From Gordonia sp. OPL2 (GTDB lineage Bacteria > Actinomycetota > Actinomycetes > Mycobacteriales > Mycobacteriaceae), in contig NZ_RKME01000024.1 in assembly GCF_003797825.1 (NCBI RefSeq), positions 1 to 64,000 of the forward strand: a stretch of 64,000 bases of DNA, read 5' to 3'. Below are positions 16,123-25,266 of the stretch, piece by piece; position 1 is the stretch's first letter; the number at the start of each line of letters is the position of its first letter. The position numbers and the translations under genes are program-made. The notes beneath the pieces are model-generated. The model was not told the DNA's origin. It saw only the letters and a program-made list of their open reading frames with translations, and ran no database searches.

Positions 16123-17841
16123 TCAACGGCCGAAGAGGTCGAGGGGCAGTCGCATGAGTCCGAGGAGTCCGGCCCGCCGGACCGGCCGCAGCAGTCCGGA
16201 GAGGACACCGGTGACGATCGGCGAGGAGTTCGCTGCGGCGAGTTCCTCGGGCACGAACACCTCGGTCGGCCGGGGGCGGCCACGGAGGGTACGAGAACCG
16301 ACCGACCGCCAGTTCTCGGCCTCCGGGCCGGCGGCGGCGACCGCTGCATCGCCGGCGAGCACCGGAACCGCGGCGCCCTTGGCGAGTTCGGACAGGCGGG
16401 CACATTCATTGACGGGATCGCCGATCACGGTGTACTCGTAGCGCTGCTCGGCACCGACGTTCCCGGCGAAGGCCATGCCAGACGAGACGCCGATCCCCCA
16501 TCGCACGGGGAGTTCGTCGAGACGCAGGGCCAGATCCCGCGCAGCCGCCAGGGCTGCCGCGGCCGGCTCGTCGATCGCGACCGGCACCCCGAACACCGCG
16601 AGCGCCGCGTCACCCTCGAACTTGTTGACGAATCCGGAGTGGTTGTCGACGACGTCGGCGACGATCGTGAAGAACGAGTTGAGCAATTTCACGGTGTCGC
16701 GCGGATCCTGCTGCGCGGCAATCGTCGTCGAGCCGACGATGTCGACGAAGAGCACGCCGACGATGGCATTGGTGCCGTGCATGCCGACGCCGCGTTCGAG
16801 AGCGAGTTCGGCGACCGTGTCACCGACGTGGCGCGCGAAGAGTTCCCGCATGCGTTCCCGCTCGTCGAGCCCGGCGACCATCTCGTTGAAGCCGTGCTGC
16901 AGGACGCCGAGTTCGGACGAGTCGTAGACCGCCACCTGGGCGGCGTAGTCCCCCTGGTCCACACGTTCCACGGCCCGACGCAGATCGGTCAGCGGGTCGG
17001 CGATGGCCTTGCCGACCAGGACCACCACGCGCGCGCCTGCCGCGAGACCGACGAGCGCGAGCACCACCGTCGCCCAGTCGACGGGTCCGGGGGCGGGCGG
17101 CAGCATCCCCGCCCAGCGTCCGCCGTTGATGATGAGCAGTCCGAGCATCGGGACCGCCGAGCTGACCGCCCAGACCGCGATCATCCTCGACCGCACGCCG
17201 TGCATGACGTGGTGCGCCGGATTGTCCTGCAGCGCAACCACGGCCAGCGGACGAGCAGCGCTCTCGGCGAAGATGTAGGTGATGCACGAGCTCGAGAAGC
17301 CGGCGAGCATGAACGCGACCGAGACACCGACGACGGTCTTCGCGGTGAGTTCGTTGGCGGTGAGCACGTACGACAGCACCGCCACCGCCCACGCGACGAG
17401 CGTGGTCATCACCTGATGGATCGGGATGCGCTGCACGGCCCGTCGTCGGGCGTGGTCCGCGGGACGTCCGCTGACGAACCAGCGCAGCTGCGGCTTGAAC
17501 ACCGCCAGGCCGAGCGCCACGTTGATGATGAGGCCGACGACGATCGCGATCACGACGGACGGGAAGTTGGGGGCACCGAGCGTGGTGTCGACGGTCAGCT
17601 GGCCGCCGTTGAACGCCAACTGCACGAGCAGGAACGTCTCGACACCGACCACGCAGTTGGTGGTGCCGATCGCGATCGCCGCACCCACGGTGGCCCAGCG
17701 TGCCATCCAGGCACGGTCGTCCACCGAGAGGTCGGCCCAGTCCGGGGACCGCGGGATGCGCCGTCCCCAGATCCGGGTGTGCGCGCGAAGGCGAACCCCC
17801 GACCCGACGGCGTCGGTTCGGGGGCCGTGTGGTCGTCCCAT
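16123..17841 (-). CDS. Membrane-bound class III adenylate cyclase with HAMP domain
   Basis: The 572-residue product has six predicted membrane segments (about 45-295), a HAMP linker (AIADPLTDLRRAVERVDQGDY near 310) and a class III cyclase domain from about 370. The domain shows LFVDIVGSTT with the first metal aspartate, NKFEGDAALAVFG with the second, and PVNECARL. The plan matches the mycobacterial Rv1318c-Rv1320c/Rv3645 cyclases, which make cAMP. The start at 17841 is chosen because a strong GGGAGGTG site stands 5-6 bases before that ATG; an upstream ATG (17904) has none. Confidence 0.88.
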   Translation of the reverse strand: MGRPHGPRTDAVGSGVRLRAHTRIWGRRIPRSPDWADLSVDDRAWMARWATVGAAIAIGTTNCVVGVETFLLVQLAFNGGQLTVDTTLGAPNFPSVVIAIVVGLIINVALGLAVFKPQLRWFVSGRPADHARRRAVQRIPIHQVMTTLVAWAVAVLSYVLTANELTAKTVVGVSVAFMLAGFSSSCITYIFAESAARPLAVVALQDNPAHHVMHGVRSRMIAVWAVSSAVPMLGLLIINGGRWAGMLPPAPGPVDWATVVLALVGLAAGARVVVLVGKAIADPLTDLRRAVERVDQGDYAAQVAVYDSSELGVLQHGFNEMVAGLDERERMRELFARHVGDTVAELALERGVGMHGTNAIVGVLFVDIVGSTTIAAQQDPRDTVKLLNSFFTIVADVVDNHSGFVNKFEGDAALAVFGVPVAIDEPAAAALAAARDLALRLDELPVRWGIGVSSGMAFAGNVGAEQRYEYTVIGDPVNECARLSELAKGAAVPVLAGDAAVAAAGPEAENWRSVGSRTLRGRPRPTEVFVPEELAAANSSPIVTGVLSGLLRPVRRAGLLGLMRLPLDLFGR

Positions 17842-17921
17842 ACGGCCACCTCCCTGCCCAGCGGCTGCGTCCAGCGTACCGAACCGCCGTATGGTGCAGG
17901 TCACAGACGAGGTCGAGACAG

Positions 17922-17963
17922 AAGAGCCGACACCGCGCCGGGGTGCGCACGGTGTCGGCTCTT
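17922..17963 (-). terminator. Stem-loop terminator after yceI-like gene
   Basis: AAGAGCCGACACCG pairs perfectly with CGGTGTCGGCTCTT around a 14-base loop. On the minus strand the hairpin lies 68 bases past the YceI stop codon and is followed by CTGTCTC. The same hairpin could also serve rightward transcription (TTTCTGTT on the plus strand). Confidence 0.7.
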
Positions 17964-18031
17964 TCTGTTCGGACGGCCCGGGCCCGACGCTGTGGTCGGG
18001 ATCGGCGGACCGCCGGGTCAGCTGACCTCGA

Positions 18032-18580
18032 TCAGGCCGGCTGGCCCGCCTCGATCTCGAGGGTGATGGTGACCTTGTCGCCGACGACGACGCCGCCGCC
18101 CTCGAGCGGCATGTCGATGTCGATGCCGAAGTCCTTGCGGTTGAGCACGGTGGTGGCCTCGAAGCCGGCGACCGGGCCGTGGCCCATGCCGGGGTTCACA
18201 CCGTTGAACTCGAGGGTCAGCTCGACGGACTTCGTGACGCCCTTGAGGGTGAAGTCGCCGGTCAGGATGTAGTCGTCACCCTTGGGAGCGACTCCGGTCG
18301 ACACGAAGGTCGCCTTCGGGAACTTCTCGGCGTCGAAGAAGTCGGCGGACTTGATGTGGCCGTCACGCTGCTCGTTGCCGGTGGTGATGGAGGTGACGTC
18401 GATCTCGGCCTGCACGGCCGGGGTGCCGTCCTCGGCGACCGTGATGGTGCCGGAGAACGACTCGAAGTTGCCCCGCACCTTGCTGACCATCAGGTGCTTG
18501 ACGGAGAACGCGACTGCCGAATGGGCGGGGTCGATGATCCAGGTGCCGGCGGCGATGGGAGCGGAGACTGCAGTGGTCAT
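18032..18580 (-). CDS. YceI family lipid-binding protein
   Basis: The 182-residue product matches YceI in order: GTWIIDPAHSAVAFSVKHLM at the N-terminus, SGTITVAEDGTPAV, IKSADFFDAEKFPKATF, LTGDFTLKGVTKSVELT and KDFGIDIDM. YceI proteins fold as a lipocalin-like barrel that binds isoprenoid or amide lipids. There is no signal peptide, so this one is cytoplasmic, as is common in actinobacteria. It stands alone between a terminator and a palindrome-bearing upstream region. Confidence 0.93.
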   Translation of the reverse strand: MTTAVSAPIAAGTWIIDPAHSAVAFSVKHLMVSKVRGNFESFSGTITVAEDGTPAVQAEIDVTSITTGNEQRDGHIKSADFFDAEKFPKATFVSTGVAPKGDDYILTGDFTLKGVTKSVELTLEFNGVNPGMGHGPVAGFEATTVLNRKDFGIDIDMPLEGGGVVVGDKVTITLEIEAGQPA

Positions 18581-18658
18581 GGTGGTTCCTCCAGGTTGAA
18601 CGTGAACGTGTTCGTGGGTTCTGGTCCGTGGGCCGTCGCGGCCCAACACCACTGTAAA

Positions 18659-18672
18659 CGGACCGTGGTCCG
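18659..18672. promoter_or_regulatory. Palindrome upstream of yceI-like gene
   Basis: CGGACC-GT-GGTCCG is a perfect 6+2+6 inverted repeat about 80 bases upstream of the YceI start. It could be a regulator site; the upstream region has no other recognised feature. Confidence 0.4.
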
Positions 18673-18710
18673 ATTCCATTCCCGGGTTCGCCGGATTTTT
18701 TGCCCGGGGC

Positions 18711-19313
18711 CTAACGCCAGGCGAACACGGGCTGTTCGAACCCGTCGACGCGGGTGTGCCGGTCGCGGAGGACGACCTCCGCGAACTGATAGATGACCGC
18801 GGCCGTCGGTGCATGCACGAGGGCACCGACGATGGGGAGCTGGATGACCGGTCGGTCCGATTCGGGGATGGTGAGGAACCGCGGCTCGACCATCAGTTCG
18901 TCGAAGGTCACGAAGAACAGCTGTGAGACCTCATCCGGGTTGGGATCCGGGATGTGCGTCCCGTCGGACCAGCAGACGACAGGTGTGATGACGAAACCGG
19001 ACCGCGTCGGATAGTCGTCGAGCATGCCGATCACACTGTCGGCGGGCAGATCGATACCGATCTCCTCATGCAGCTCACGCAGCGCGGCCGTCGGCTGGTC
19101 CTCGCCGGGATCGAGACGACCGCCGGGGAGCGCGTACTGCGCGGCGTGTCGTCGCATGGTCGCGGGACGCTTGGTCAGCCAGATGCCGTGCTGTCCGTCG
19201 CGCTCGGCGATGGTGAGGGCGACCGCTGCGGCCCGCGCGTCTCCGACGTCGGCGACCCGCCGTTCGAAACCGGAGACCCGGGCGGTGACGGATGCGCGAT
19301 CGAGAGTGCTCAC
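18711..19313 (-). CDS. Nudix hydrolase, CoA-pyrophosphatase-like
   Basis: The 200-residue product has a Nudix box at about residues 64-86 (GGRLDPGEDQPTAALRELHEEIGI, given here by its key residues G, E, REL, EE, G). An upstream YALPGG and a downstream long hydrophobic strand suit the group that includes CoA diphosphatases. It would hydrolyse a nucleoside diphosphate derivative with a divalent metal. Its ATG overlaps the stop of the membrane-protein gene upstream by 4 bases, so the two are translationally coupled. Confidence 0.85.
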   Translation of the reverse strand: MSTLDRASVTARVSGFERRVADVGDARAAAVALTIAERDGQHGIWLTKRPATMRRHAAQYALPGGRLDPGEDQPTAALRELHEEIGIDLPADSVIGMLDDYPTRSGFVITPVVCWSDGTHIPDPNPDEVSQLFFVTFDELMVEPRFLTIPESDRPVIQLPIVGALVHAPTAAVIYQFAEVVLRDRHTRVDGFEQPVFAWR

Positions 19314-20386
19314 ACTCTCAGTTGATCACGATCGACATCGGCCGCGGCGACCCGCTCACCGAGGTGATAGGTGATCACGGCGAGGGCGAACAACCCGATC
19401 GCCAGGTTGAACAGCGCCCCGAAACCCTCGAGAGCGAAGTCCACGAGAGCGTTGGTCAACGTGAAGACGAGTGCGGCCAGACGCAGGGACCGCAGCGGCC
19501 AGAGCCGCTCGGTCCGGTTGCGCGCGATCATCGCCGGCAGCGACAGTGCCAACGTGGCGACGCCACTGATGAACAGAATCCAGCTGGCCTTCGTGTTGCG
19601 GCTGATCTCGAAGTAGAGCGCCACGTCGCCCATGTCGCGATCGTTGAACGTCCATCCCAGGATGCCGACGACGAATGTGCCAACGGAACTGATCACGAGC
19701 AACCAGCCCACGATCGTCACCCATCGCGGACTGCGGAACAGGCCGGGGATGAGGGAGGTCGCGCGGTCACGCAGACGCATCAGCCGGTCCGGTGAATCCT
19801 GACTCGCCTCTAGCAGGCCCCGGATGTGTTCGACGACAGCGGGATCGGCGCCGCGGGCGGACGCGACGTCGAGGAACTCGTCGGCCTGCCGTCGGCGGCG
19901 GGCGGGCAGTCCGTGGGAGATGCCGTCGGCGGCGATGGTGGCCGCGTTGGCCATCGACTCGGCGACGGTCGGCTTCTTGACGTCACGCACGATCCGGCTG
20001 ATCAGCAGGATCAGGACGACGAGCACGTACATGATCTCCGCGGACGGCCCGTAGAAGTAGTCGTTGTCCTTGGTGACGAACTTGCCGACCTCGTCCAGAA
20101 ACAATCCGAAACCGATGCCGCCCATGATGATCGCGATGATCCGCGTCGCCGGTCCCAGGAACAGCCAGCCGACCACCAACGCGAGCATCATGAGCGCGCC
20201 ACCCCACAGCGCATGCGCGATGTGCAGGGTGCCGCCCCCGACCTGCGGATAGCCGGTCAGCTGCAGGTACAGGCGCGTGACGAGGATCGTCCCGATGGCG
20301 AAGATCAGGAACCACTCGACCGCCGCTGTCCCGTAGATGCTGCGGACCACCACGGCGTTGGCGCGCGAACTGCGCGATTCGGTCAT
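19310..20386 (-). CDS. Polytopic membrane protein of unknown function
   Basis: The 358-residue product has three or four membrane segments near the N-terminus (about 20-40, 58-80, 82-100, 120-138), a charged soluble loop of about 75 residues, and four more at about 218-345. The FGLFLDEVGKFVTKDNDYFYGP segment between helices (residues about 93-114) is acidic and aromatic. I do not recognise a characterised family. It is coupled to the Nudix gene by a 4-base overlap. There is no signal peptide beyond the first helix. Confidence 0.7.
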   Translation of the reverse strand: MTESRSSRANAVVVRSIYGTAAVEWFLIFAIGTILVTRLYLQLTGYPQVGGGTLHIAHALWGGALMMLALVVGWLFLGPATRIIAIIMGGIGFGLFLDEVGKFVTKDNDYFYGPSAEIMYVLVVLILLISRIVRDVKKPTVAESMANAATIAADGISHGLPARRRRQADEFLDVASARGADPAVVEHIRGLLEASQDSPDRLMRLRDRATSLIPGLFRSPRWVTIVGWLLVISSVGTFVVGILGWTFNDRDMGDVALYFEISRNTKASWILFISGVATLALSLPAMIARNRTERLWPLRSLRLAALVFTLTNALVDFALEGFGALFNLAIGLFALAVITYHLGERVAAADVDRDQLRV

Positions 20387-20480
20387 GGGGAAAGTATGGT
20401 ACGAAGCTCTCTCCGCGCCACCCGATTCGGTCGATCGCCGCCGAGCGCGGGAATGCGCTGTGCCCGCGCCCCCTGCGTCC

Positions 20481-21989
20481 TCAGGCTCCGAGGGCCTGGG
20501 GTGCGCTGATCTCGCGACGCAGGATCTTCCCGGTCGCGCCCTTGGGAAGCTCCGGCAGGAACCAGATGTGCCGCGGGTACTTGTAGGCAGCGACCCGCTC
20601 CCGGACGAAATCGACGAGCTCGGACGGCTCGACGCCGGCCCCCGGTTTCACCGCGACCGCCGCACCCACCTCTTCCCCCAACGTCTCATGCGGGATTCCG
20701 ACGACCGCCACCTCCGCGACATCGGGATGCTCGTAGAGCACCTCCTCGATCTCCCGGGGATACACGTTGTATCCACCGCGGATGATGAGGTCCTTCTTGC
20801 GGTCGACGATGAACAGGTAGCCGTCGGCATCGACGGTCCCGATGTCGCCTGTCGAGAACCAGCCGTCGGGATCGATCGCGTCGGCGGTGGCCTCCGGGAG
20901 GTTCCAGTAGCCGGTCATCACATTATGGCCGGCGATCTGGATCTCGCCGGGTTCCCCGGTGCCGACCTCGGTGCCGTCGGCATCGACCACGCGCATCCGC
21001 ACGCCCTCGATCGGAGTGCCGATCGAGCCCGCCTTTCGCTCCTTGTCGGGATGGTTGAACGACGCCACCGGAGAGGTCTCCGACAATCCGTATCCCTCGA
21101 GGATCATGCAGCCGAAGGTCTTCTCGAAATCGGTGAGCACCGCAACGGGCAGCGACGCCCCACCGGACGCGCAGGTACGCAGGCTCGCGGTGGCGGAGTG
21201 CGGGAACTCCCGCGCGACGCCGAGCATCGCGGCGTACATCGTGGGCACTCCCAGGAAGACGGTGACCTGGTCGCGTTCGATCACCTGCAGCGCGGTCCGG
21301 GGGTCGAATCGTGGGATGAGCGTCAGAGTCGTCCCGGCGAGCACCGAGGTGTTCATCCCGCACGTCAGACCGAAGACGTGGAACAGCGGCAGGCAACCCA
21401 TGACGACGTCGCCGAAACCGATCCCCAGCAGCGTCCGCGCCGTCACCTCGCAATTGCGTGCCAGACCCCCATGGGTCAGCTCCGCGCCCTTCGGCGTTCC
21501 CGTGGTCCCCGAGGTGTGCAGGATGACCGCGGTGTCGCCGGACTCGCGGTCGACCGGCCGCGGCTGCGCGGGCAGATCCGCGATCAACTCGGCGAGCCCC
21601 GCATCGTCGACCAGCCACAGCCGGCTGCCCGCAGCGTCGGCGGCCGCGCGTGCCTCCTCCGCGAACTGCGGCGTCGCGAACAGCGCGTCCGCGCCGGTGT
21701 TGGTCAGGTAGAACTCGATCTCGCGACTCTTCAGCAACGGGTTCATCGGCACCGCGATGGCGCCGCGGCGAAGGATCCCGTAGAACGTCAGCGCGAAGGC
21801 AGGCGTGTTGCCCAGCATGATGCCGACCCGATCACCCGGTCCGACACCTTCTCGCTCGAGCAGCGTCGCGATTCGTGCTGCCGCCGAATCGAACTCGGTG
21901 AAGCTCAGCTCGAGTTCATCGCATCGCAGCGCGACGGTATCGCCATGCGCGCGGGCGGTGGCGACGAGATTGAGTGCGAGATTGGTCAT
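20481..21989 (-). CDS. Acyl-CoA ligase, class I adenylate-forming
   Basis: The 502-residue enzyme shows the AMP-binding P-loop LHTSGTTGTPKGAEL, the GYGLSETSP motif, WFSTGDIG and DRKKDLIIRGGYNVYPREIE, and the C-terminal catalytic lysine in PKGATGKILRREI. It activates a carboxylic acid, probably fatty or aromatic, to its CoA thioester. The ATG at 21989 is chosen because upstream residues read into no domain. It lies downstream of the PucR-type regulator on the same strand with 163 bases between them, so the regulator may control it. Confidence 0.9.
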   Translation of the reverse strand: MTNLALNLVATARAHGDTVALRCDELELSFTEFDSAAARIATLLEREGVGPGDRVGIMLGNTPAFALTFYGILRRGAIAVPMNPLLKSREIEFYLTNTGADALFATPQFAEEARAAADAAGSRLWLVDDAGLAELIADLPAQPRPVDRESGDTAVILHTSGTTGTPKGAELTHGGLARNCEVTARTLLGIGFGDVVMGCLPLFHVFGLTCGMNTSVLAGTTLTLIPRFDPRTALQVIERDQVTVFLGVPTMYAAMLGVAREFPHSATASLRTCASGGASLPVAVLTDFEKTFGCMILEGYGLSETSPVASFNHPDKERKAGSIGTPIEGVRMRVVDADGTEVGTGEPGEIQIAGHNVMTGYWNLPEATADAIDPDGWFSTGDIGTVDADGYLFIVDRKKDLIIRGGYNVYPREIEEVLYEHPDVAEVAVVGIPHETLGEEVGAAVAVKPGAGVEPSELVDFVRERVAAYKYPRHIWFLPELPKGATGKILRREISAPQALGA

Positions 21990-22152
21990 CTGGGGACTCC
22001 GGTCGTGATGGCGGGGTGATGGCGAGAATTCTGCTCGACGGGTACGGCGTGAGTCGATGGTCGGTGCCACAAGGTGATCCGCCGTGCTGCTGTCCGGATG
22101 CACATGCCGTGCGGTGCCCTCCGGATTCGGCCGCGAACATCCGTGGAACCGA

Positions 22153-23343
22153 TCAGCGTGCTGCGTGTCCCTGCATCCGCACCGCGCGCAACGCGAGGTA
22201 GAGCTCGGCGGCATCGATCGGCTTCTCGACCGCGCGTCCGGTGAGGTCGCGGATCTTACGCAGGCGATAGAGCACCGTGTTGCGATGGAAATGGAGCCGG
22301 TCCGCGGTTGCCGCCGTCGAGCCGTCGCACTCGAACCACGCCTCGAGCGTCGCGAGCATCTCGTCGCGTTCGGCGTCGGGAAGTTCCAGCAGCGGCCCCA
22401 ATGTCCGTTCGGCGACCTCCTGCGCCGCGTCGGGGACACGGACGAGTAACAATGCCAGGGAGAGACTCTCGTACCGGATGACGGTGCCGGCACCACTGGG
22501 CGCAGAACGTCGGGCCAGCCGGGCCTCGTCGACGGCCCGCACGATCCCCGCCGACGTGGCGAAGGTCCGACTCACTCCCACCCGCTGATCGAACACCGCA
22601 CCGACATCGTTCACCGCCGCGTCGACATCGGTGTCGGATCGTCCACAGATCAGCCCGAGGTACCCGTCGTGTCGGGTGTCCCACACCGAGGTGATCCCCT
22701 TGTCATGCAAGCGGGTTGCGGTGTCACCGGCCGTCGCCGGGCGCGGCTCTGCCCCCTCCGCCGACACGACGGCAAAGCAACCGCGCTCGGGCAGTCCCAG
22801 GGCACGAACCGCGTCGATGATCACCGTGGGGTTGTCGGAGTGGTCGTCGAAGACGGTGCGTACCAACAGCGCTCGCGCTTCGGCATCGGCGTGAGCGAGG
22901 AGGATCTCGGTCTCCCGATAGCCTTCGACCGCCGCGCTCGAGTAGGCATCGATCGCCGCCCACAGCTGCGCAGGGATGTCGAGCAACTCCACCGGCGTGA
23001 CGCTGTCGGCACGACGCATCATCTGCTCCCAGATCAGCTGCCCACCGAGGCGGTAGGCGCGCAGAACCGCGGCCAGCGGGATCGCCTGCTCGGCCTTGAG
23101 TCGTCCCGTCGCGCGGGCGACGTCGATCCGCACACGTCCACGTCCGGCGAGAACCTCGAGCACCGCGTGGAGGTTCTCCGTGCACGTCGTGACGAGCTGG
23201 TCAGGTGTCAGTAGTTGCGACTCGAGGTAGGTCTCCTCCGCCGACCGCAAGCGGTCGACAAGGGCGTCGGTGAGCGCGGGAAGATCGGCGAGCAGATCGA
23301 CGGCGAGCGCGGCCGCGGGAGAGTTGCCGGTAGAGGTGACCAC
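22153..23343 (-). CDS. PucR/CdaR-family transcriptional regulator
   Basis: The 396-residue product has the helical N-terminal region and central GGDEF-like fold typical of this family, then a C-terminal helix-turn-helix near 345-385 (TAATADRLHFHRNTVLYRLRKI by position, a typical PucR HTH). PucR-family members are activators of catabolic genes. It lies divergent to the aldehyde dehydrogenase/GMC operon and upstream of the acyl-CoA ligase, so it is well placed to control both. A GTTGTGC/GCACAAC palindrome lies in the divergent region. Confidence 0.88.
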   Translation of the reverse strand: MVTSTGNSPAAALAVDLLADLPALTDALVDRLRSAEETYLESQLLTPDQLVTTCTENLHAVLEVLAGRGRVRIDVARATGRLKAEQAIPLAAVLRAYRLGGQLIWEQMMRRADSVTPVELLDIPAQLWAAIDAYSSAAVEGYRETEILLAHADAEARALLVRTVFDDHSDNPTVIIDAVRALGLPERGCFAVVSAEGAEPRPATAGDTATRLHDKGITSVWDTRHDGYLGLICGRSDTDVDAAVNDVGAVFDQRVGVSRTFATSAGIVRAVDEARLARRSAPSGAGTVIRYESLSLALLLVRVPDAAQEVAERTLGPLLELPDAERDEMLATLEAWFECDGSTAATADRLHFHRNTVLYRLRKIRDLTGRAVEKPIDAAELYLALRAVRMQGHAAR

Positions 23344-23386
23344 ATCGGCGATCGTAGCGGTATGTCGTGAGCTGTGTCATATCGCC

Positions 23387-23404
23387 GTTGTGCACGGGCA
23401 CAAC
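23387..23404. promoter_or_regulatory. Palindrome in the PucR/aldehyde dehydrogenase divergent region
   Basis: GTTGTGC and GCACAAC flank ACGG in a perfect 7+4+7 inverted repeat. It lies 44 bases upstream of the PucR-type start and 117 bases upstream of the aldehyde dehydrogenase start, suited to a shared operator. Confidence 0.5.
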
Positions 23405-23520
23405 CTCACAGCGACGCCTCCGTGGCAGTCGCCCATGGTGGCACCGCGCCGTACGGCGAAGAATCCAGTCATCGAGCAAGCCCGAGAACCTGACACGACG
23501 ACAGGAGTTGATTCGCGCAC

Positions 23521-25242
23521 ATGAGCGTCGACACACCCCACGACACCGATCACCGGCCCGCGACCGAAGCCGCACTCACCGATCTTTCCGCAGGTGAAGA
23601 GGCATGGTCGCGGACGTCACTGTCCGCGCGAGCCGACCTACTCGACCGCGTTCGAGCGCTCACCGGCACCCACGCCGCCGCCTGGGTGGACGCCGCGTCC
23701 TCCATCAAACAGCTCGACCCGGATTCGGTGCTGACCGGTGAGGAGTGGATCTCCGGCCCCTACGCCTTCGCGACCGGCCTCGGTGCCGCCGCACAAACCC
23801 TGCGCGCGCTCGCCGCCGGCCGCAGCCCGATCGCGCGAGCCACGTTCGGAACGGCAGGCGGGCGCACCACGGTGCGGGTCCTGCCGTCGTCGTCGTACGA
23901 CTCGCTGCTGCTGAGCGGATTCACTGCCGACGTGTGGTTCCAGCCGGGTGTGGATCGCGCGCGGGCCGAGGCCGACGCCGGTCTCGCGCAGCTCGACCCC
24001 GCACGGACCGGTGGCATCGGTGTGGTCATCGGTGCCGGCAACATCACCTCGATCGCCCCGCTCGACGTGATCTACGAACTGCTCGCACACAATCGTGTGG
24101 TCGCCCTCAAACTCAACCCACTCACCGATCCCCTACTCCCGGTGCTGGAACGGGTGCTGGAACCGCTGATCTCCCTCGGCGCGATCCGCATCCTGACGGG
24201 TGGGGCGGACGTCGGTGAGCACCTCGTCCAGCACGACGCGGTCGCGCATGTCCACATGACCGGCAGCGCGGCCACTCACGATGCGATCGTCTGGGGTACC
24301 GGCGCGCAGGCCCAACAGCGCAGGGCATCCGGCGAGCCACGATTGACGAAGCCGATCACCAGCGAGCTCGGCGGAGTCTCGCCCACCATCGTCGTACCCG
24401 GACGATGGAGCGCCGCGGATCTGCGATTCCAAGCCGAACACGTCGCGACCCAGCGCCTGCACAACGGCGGCTACAACTGTGTCGCCGCCCAAGCCGTGAT
24501 CATCTCCTCCGACTGGGAGCAGAAGGACGAGTTCCTCGACGCACTGCGTGACGCGTTCAGATCCGCTCCGGCGCGGGTCGGGTACTACCCTGGCAGCGAC
24601 GCCCGGGTCGCCGCGGCGCGGGACGCCTATCCGCGATCGGAACGGCTCGGCACCGCTGCCGAACGCCTTCTCGTCACCGGGCTGTCCGCCGACGACACCG
24701 AGACCCTGCTGCGCACCGAATATTTCGCCCCTGTCCTCGGCGTTCTCGAACTCCCCGGCTCTGAAGACGAATTCCTCACCGCTGCAACCGATGTTGCCAA
24801 CAACCGATTCGTCGGCACGCTCGGGATCAACGTGATCGCGCACCCTCGGTCGATCGCTCGGCTCGGCGACGACTTCGAGACGATGATCGCCGACCTGCGC
24901 TACGGGACCGTCGCCGTGAACGCCTGGACCGCCGTCGGCTTCCTCACCGCCGCCGCGACCTGGGGTGCGTTCCCGGGTCACACGATCGACGACATCCAGT
25001 CCGGAACCGGTGTCGTCCACAACGCATTCCTGCTGGCCGACGTCGAACGCACTGTGGTGCGCGGACCGTTCCGACCCGCACCGCGCGCCATTCTGCACGG
25101 CGAGTGGTCGCTGTCGCCCAAGCCCCCGTGGTTCGTCACCAATCGGACCGCCGCCACCACCGGTCGACTGCTCGCGGAGTTCGCCGCGCATCCCCGACCG
25201 ACCCGACTTCCTGCCATCTTCGCCTTCGCGCTGCGCGGCTGA
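23521..25242 (+). CDS. Aldehyde dehydrogenase family protein
   Basis: The 573-residue product keeps the catalytic residues of the family: Glu282 in SELGG and Cys320 in GGYNC. A VIGAGNITS segment near 170 corresponds to the nicotinamide-binding loop. It is longer than the usual 480-500 residues because of an N-terminal and C-terminal extension; the middle is conserved. It would oxidise an aldehyde, possibly the product of the GMC oxidoreductase encoded 24 bases downstream. The ATG at 23521 lies immediately after the divergent control region. Confidence 0.85.
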   Translation: MSVDTPHDTDHRPATEAALTDLSAGEEAWSRTSLSARADLLDRVRALTGTHAAAWVDAASSIKQLDPDSVLTGEEWISGPYAFATGLGAAAQTLRALAAGRSPIARATFGTAGGRTTVRVLPSSSYDSLLLSGFTADVWFQPGVDRARAEADAGLAQLDPARTGGIGVVIGAGNITSIAPLDVIYELLAHNRVVALKLNPLTDPLLPVLERVLEPLISLGAIRILTGGADVGEHLVQHDAVAHVHMTGSAATHDAIVWGTGAQAQQRRASGEPRLTKPITSELGGVSPTIVVPGRWSAADLRFQAEHVATQRLHNGGYNCVAAQAVIISSDWEQKDEFLDALRDAFRSAPARVGYYPGSDARVAAARDAYPRSERLGTAAERLLVTGLSADDTETLLRTEYFAPVLGVLELPGSEDEFLTAATDVANNRFVGTLGINVIAHPRSIARLGDDFETMIADLRYGTVAVNAWTAVGFLTAAATWGAFPGHTIDDIQSGTGVVHNAFLLADVERTVVRGPFRPAPRAILHGEWSLSPKPPWFVTNRTAATTGRLLAEFAAHPRPTRLPAIFAFALRG

Positions 25243-25266
25243 CGCTTTCACACGAGAGAGGACACC

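Noticed and set aside
16639..18066. 475-codon rightward frame antisense to the cyclase
   Set aside because: Antisense shadow with no recognisable domain; the opposite strand encodes a full class III cyclase.
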